Source: an uncultured Collinsella sp.
GTDB lineage: Bacteria; Actinomycetota; Coriobacteriia; Coriobacteriales; Coriobacteriaceae
Reading direction: 5' to 3'
DNA length: 26,679 nt
Assembly (NCBI GenBank): GCA_937934165.1
Contig: CALGZX010000012.1
Span: 1 to 26,679 of the forward strand
Both the position numbers and the translations under genes were made by a program. Under the pieces are notes generated by a model. That model was not told where the DNA came from. It did no database searches and worked only from the letters and a program-made list of their open reading frames with translations. Numbering within the stretch: the stretch's first letter is position 1; every line of letters begins with the position of its first letter. Below are positions 24,142-26,679 of the stretch, piece after piece.

Positions 24142-25083
24142 AGCGAGGGCCGTACGGATGGATGGGTCGCTGAGGGCCTCGCGGAGCCAAGGGGCCAGCT
24201 GTTCGGGGTGACCCCGCAGGTAGCCGTCGAGCTCGGATGGAGCCACGCGGCGCACCTCCGAGATCTCCTCTTGGTTGATATGCAGCTCGCCCGGCTCAAC
24301 ATGGGCAAGGTAGACCTCGCACCATTCGCACTCGCAGCGACCATCGCCGTGGTCCTCGCGGTACACCACGTGACCGAGGTGCTTAAGTTCGGCGGGATCG
24401 CGCGTAATGCCAAGCTCTTCGTTGATGCGACGCGCCGTGGCGGCCGCGACGTCTTCCCCGGGGAGTGGATGGCCGGCGCAGCTATCGGCCAGCACCCCGC
24501 CCCACAGGCGCTTGAGCGGACTGCGGCGACAAAGCAGCAGACGCGTGTCTTCGCCCCGGCCCTCAACCAAAAGCGTCAGAAATGCCTGATGTAGAATGCC
24601 CTCACCGGCATGGGCATCGATGCGGTCGACAGGGCCAAGCGCCTCGCCGGTCGCGGCATCGACCGCCACGACCTCGGCGCCCGCGCCGCCCTCATCCCAG
24701 CCGGCGCGCAGGATGCGCGCGGCGGCCTCCTCGAGCGCGGCGATGAGCTCCTTGGTGGTGTCGAGCACGCGCTGCAGGTCGTCCTTGCTCGCCTGCTCAA
24801 CATGAAAACCAGTGCTTGCAACTACCGGCACGTCAAAGCGCGTGGCCAGCGCCGCTGCGATATCGTGCGCCGGGATCTCGTCTCGATGGCACGGAACGGC
24901 CAGGATGCTCACCGTCGCCGTACGGCCAGGCTCGGGACGCGGAATGGCCTGTGCCGTGGCGCCCAGGTGCGCGAACTCCGGCGAGCAGGCGTACACCGCC
25001 ATGCCTCGCGGCGTCACCGTCAGCTGGGCCTCGAGCGCAAACTTGCCCTCGCCCACTGCAACCTTTGTCGTGTGCATACCCAT
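24136..25083 (-). CDS. Fusion of an LpdD-like (prenylated-flavin chaperone family) domain with an Idi-like NUDIX domain
   Basis: The 315-residue product has two parts. Residues ~4-125 resemble the small LpdD proteins that accompany UbiD-type gallate decarboxylases: FAHLGATAQAIPRP, TATVSILAVPCHRDEIPAHD, VPVVASTGFHVEQASKDDL and a closing helix. Residues ~150-315 resemble type-1 isopentenyl-diphosphate isomerase: ILHQAFLTLLVEG (His165), SCAGHPLPGED, a NUDIX helix RRINEELGI and ECEWCEVYLA (Glu251 and Glu253, matching E. coli Idi Glu114/Glu116). By my manual alignment the catalytic Cys67 position is Ala203, with a cysteine one residue earlier, so isomerase activity is uncertain. ATG at 25083 follows AGGAG; the longer upstream frame runs through a palindromic repeat and is not used. 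A good promoter lies upstream. Confidence 0.8.
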   Translation of the reverse strand: MGMHTTKVAVGEGKFALEAQLTVTPRGMAVYACSPEFAHLGATAQAIPRPEPGRTATVSILAVPCHRDEIPAHDIAAALATRFDVPVVASTGFHVEQASKDDLQRVLDTTKELIAALEEAAARILRAGWDEGGAGAEVVAVDAATGEALGPVDRIDAHAGEGILHQAFLTLLVEGRGEDTRLLLCRRSPLKRLWGGVLADSCAGHPLPGEDVAAATARRINEELGITRDPAELKHLGHVVYREDHGDGRCECEWCEVYLAHVEPGELHINQEEISEVRRVAPSELDGYLRGHPEQLAPWLREALSDPSIRTALAM

Positions 25084-25135
25084 GGGATCTCCTGTCGCCC
25101 GCGATGTACCTGAGACCATCTTCGCCTGTATTGCG

Positions 25136-25164
25136 ACTATACAGGCAAGCTCTCCATGTGACAA
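25136..25164 (-). promoter_or_regulatory. Promoter of the LpdD-Idi-like gene, -35 box inside a palindrome
   Basis: Minus strand: TTGTCA (25164-25159), exactly 17 nt, TATAGT (25141-25136); each box matches the sigma-70 consensus at 5 of 6. The -35 box lies in the left arm of palindrome copy C. The leader would be about 45 nt. Confidence 0.7.
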
Positions 25165-25186
25165 AGGGACGGTCCCTTTGTCACAT
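25156..25186. repeat. TGACAAAGG-type palindrome, copy C
   Basis: Arms ATGTGACAAAGGGAC (25156-25170) and its exact complement (25172-25186) flank a single central G. It sits in the 161-nt divergent region between the Idi-like gene and the MFS gene. Copy A at 17372-17406 shares the TGACAAAGG core and the one-base centre. Confidence 0.85.
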
Positions 25187-25244
25187 TCTGTTAGAGTTGC
25201 AGGGATTAAATCCCGCCTATTCATGCGACATTGGAGTGACAACC

Positions 25245-26492
25245 TTGACCGCCGCAACCACGCCTAAAAGTAAGTCAACCGCCGCCGCGCTCTCCCCCGC
25301 GCGCACCAAGCTCTGCCTGGCGCTGCTCGTGCTGTTGGGATTCTCGCTCGGTTGCTCCGAATTCGTGGTCATCGGCATCGAAAGTGACCTGGCGACGGAA
25401 CTCGGCGTATCGCTTGCCACTGCGGGCCAGCTCATCAGCGTGTTTGCGCTTGTCTACGCCATCGCGACGCCGGTGCTTGCGCTCAGCACGGGGCGTTTTC
25501 GCCGCTACCAGCTGCTCGTGTGCTATAGCATCGTCTTTGTGTTCGGCAACCTGGTCATGGCGTTGGCGCCCAACTTCCAGGTGCTGTTTATCTCGCGCAT
25601 CATCCTGGGCTCTGTCTCGGGTGCGCTGCTCGCCGTGGGCGTGACGTACATCCCTGAGCTTCTGTCCCCGCAGCAAACTTCGCTTGCCATATCGGTGGTA
25701 TATGGTGCGTTTTCCGTGGCAATGGTCTTTGTGACCTCGATTGGCAAGTTTGTGGCCGACACGCTCGATTGGCACGTGGCCATGTACGGCACGCTGGCCT
25801 TTGCCGTTTTGATCTGCGGAGCGCTCGTGGCGTTTATGCCGCGCGCTGGGCAAACCGACGAGCCTGCCACCTTTCGTGAGCAGGCGGGTCTGCTACGCGA
25901 GCCGAGCATCATCACCGGCATGCTCATCTTCTTGTTTGGCGTGGGCTCGGTCTACGTATTCTACGGCTACGTGACGCCTTATCTTGAGCAGGTGCTGGGT
26001 ATGGGCACGGTTGAAGCCAGTACCACGCTTATGGCCTACGGCGTGTTCTGCCTGATCTCGAACATCCTGGGCGGATGGATCGACGCGCGCTTTGGCATGA
26101 AGGCACTGCTTGTGACGTTTGTGCTGCAGGCTGCGGCGTTACTCGGGCTGTTTGCTGTGGGCGGCACCATGCCGCTCGCGCTGGTCTTTGTCTTTAGCCT
26201 GGCGCTGCTCATGTACCTGTTCTCGGTGTCGTGCATCACGCACTTTATGGACGTGGCACGCAGCCGCCATCCCAAGTCGATGGTACTCGCAAGTTCGGTT
26301 GAGCCCATGGCGTTTAACGTCGGCATTTCGTTTGGCACCGCAGTGGGCGGTGCCGTGGTAAGCAGCGTTGGCATTGCGTACGTGGGTGCAGTGGGCGCCG
26401 CGTTCTCGCTTGTGGCCTGGGCCCTCACGCTGGTAACGATTAAGTTGGCTCGCTGGGAGCGCAAGCGGGCAAGGACGCAGGCGAGGGCGTAG
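25245..26492 (+). CDS. Major facilitator superfamily exporter (DHA1/AraJ-like)
   Basis: The 415-residue product has about 12 membrane helices. Helix 1 carries GFSLGCSEFVVIGI, and the loop after helix 2 carries the motif-A-like STGRFRRYQLLV; both fit the DHA1 family of drug or sugar exporters (AraJ, YdhP, chloramphenicol pumps). The substrate cannot be told. The start is TTG at 25245 with GGAG eight bases upstream; GTG at 25236 in the same frame is possible but has its ribosome-binding site too close. The earlier plus-strand frame is a shadow of the opposite gene. The phosphatase gene follows 51 nt downstream. Confidence 0.92.
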   Translation: MTAATTPKSKSTAAALSPARTKLCLALLVLLGFSLGCSEFVVIGIESDLATELGVSLATAGQLISVFALVYAIATPVLALSTGRFRRYQLLVCYSIVFVFGNLVMALAPNFQVLFISRIILGSVSGALLAVGVTYIPELLSPQQTSLAISVVYGAFSVAMVFVTSIGKFVADTLDWHVAMYGTLAFAVLICGALVAFMPRAGQTDEPATFREQAGLLREPSIITGMLIFLFGVGSVYVFYGYVTPYLEQVLGMGTVEASTTLMAYGVFCLISNILGGWIDARFGMKALLVTFVLQAAALLGLFAVGGTMPLALVFVFSLALLMYLFSVSCITHFMDVARSRHPKSMVLASSVEPMAFNVGISFGTAVGGAVVSSVGIAYVGAVGAAFSLVAWALTLVTIKLARWERKRARTQARA

Positions 26493-26543
26493 GCGTAGAT
26501 GCGATGCTCGAGCTCGATGATGATGATCGAAAGGAAACCACAT

Positions 26544-26679
26544 ATGCAACGTGTACTGTTTATCTGTCATGGCAACATCTGCCGCTCGACGATGGCCGAG
26601 TCGGTGTTTACCGAGCTGGTGCACCGCGCCGGGCGCGCGGGCGAGTTTGTCATTGATTCCGCTGCGACCTCGACCGAGG
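26544..26679 (+). CDS. Low-molecular-weight protein-tyrosine phosphatase, 3' end outside window
   Basis: The visible 45 residues begin MQRVLFICHGNICRSTMAE, containing the active-site loop CHGNICRS (Cys8 nucleophile, Arg14) of the LMW-PTP/arsenate-reductase fold. ATG at 26544 has AAAGGA eight bases upstream. In Gram-positive bacteria such enzymes often act on tyrosine-phosphorylated proteins of exopolysaccharide control, but this one is linked only to an MFS exporter here. The catalytic Asp near the C-terminus lies beyond the window. Confidence 0.93.
   Translation, partial: MQRVLFICHGNICRSTMAESVFTELVHRAGRAGEFVIDSAATSTE

Noticed and set aside
24812..25267. Frames containing DKGTVPLS-like text near 17.3 kb and 25.2 kb
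   Set aside because: The shared peptide is the translation of the TGACAAAGG palindromes, not a protein motif.

Overview
The window looks like chromosome of a gut Actinobacterium of class Coriobacteriia, most likely Collinsella or a close relative. The evidence is high GC with strong GC3 bias, the order atpI-like-atpBEFHAGDC followed by murA, a LytR-CpsA-Psr cell-wall ligase, and the overall style of the proteins. The genus is an inference from memory. No rRNA, tRNA, CRISPR array or transposase was seen. All genes run on the minus strand except the last two.

Layout. (1) Positions 1 to about 795 carry the 3' part of one phage-like tail gene and most of a second. The first is fused in frame to the end of the LCP gene, so this edge is either a real phage/chromosome junction or an assembly chimera. 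(2) 1.9-3.2 kb holds murA. (3) 3.2-10.2 kb holds a complete F1Fo ATP synthase operon with a recognisable promoter and a rho-independent terminator only about 20 nt upstream of the murA start codon. (4) 10.4-13.5 kb holds upp, glpK and a TsaC/Sua5-type gene. (5) 13.6-14.3 kb holds a hicAB toxin-antitoxin pair with a strong AT-rich promoter and an operator-like palindrome over its -10 box. (6) 14.3-17.2 kb holds prfA and prmC (RF1 and its methyltransferase), separated by about 0.5 kb with a repeated hairpin element. (7) 17.4-21.8 kb holds a polar amino-acid ABC importer (binding protein, permease, ATPase) followed by an M20 peptidase. (8) 22.1-25.1 kb holds an aldose-1-epimerase-like protein, an unknown single-pass membrane protein, and a two-domain protein joining an LpdD-like domain (prenyl-flavin chaperone family) to an Idi-like NUDIX domain. 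(9) 25.2-26.7 kb, plus strand, holds an MFS exporter and the start of a low-molecular-weight tyrosine phosphatase.

The genes are mostly core metabolism: energy coupling, peptidoglycan precursor synthesis and wall-polymer attachment, uracil salvage, glycerol use, tRNA modification and translation termination. The most unusual items are the LCP-phage in-frame fusion, the LpdD-like/Idi-like fusion, a 103-nt terminator-bearing repeat present twice with a compensatory base-pair change, a family of TGACAAAGG palindromes (one supplying a -35 box), and a roughly 120-residue insertion inside PrmC.
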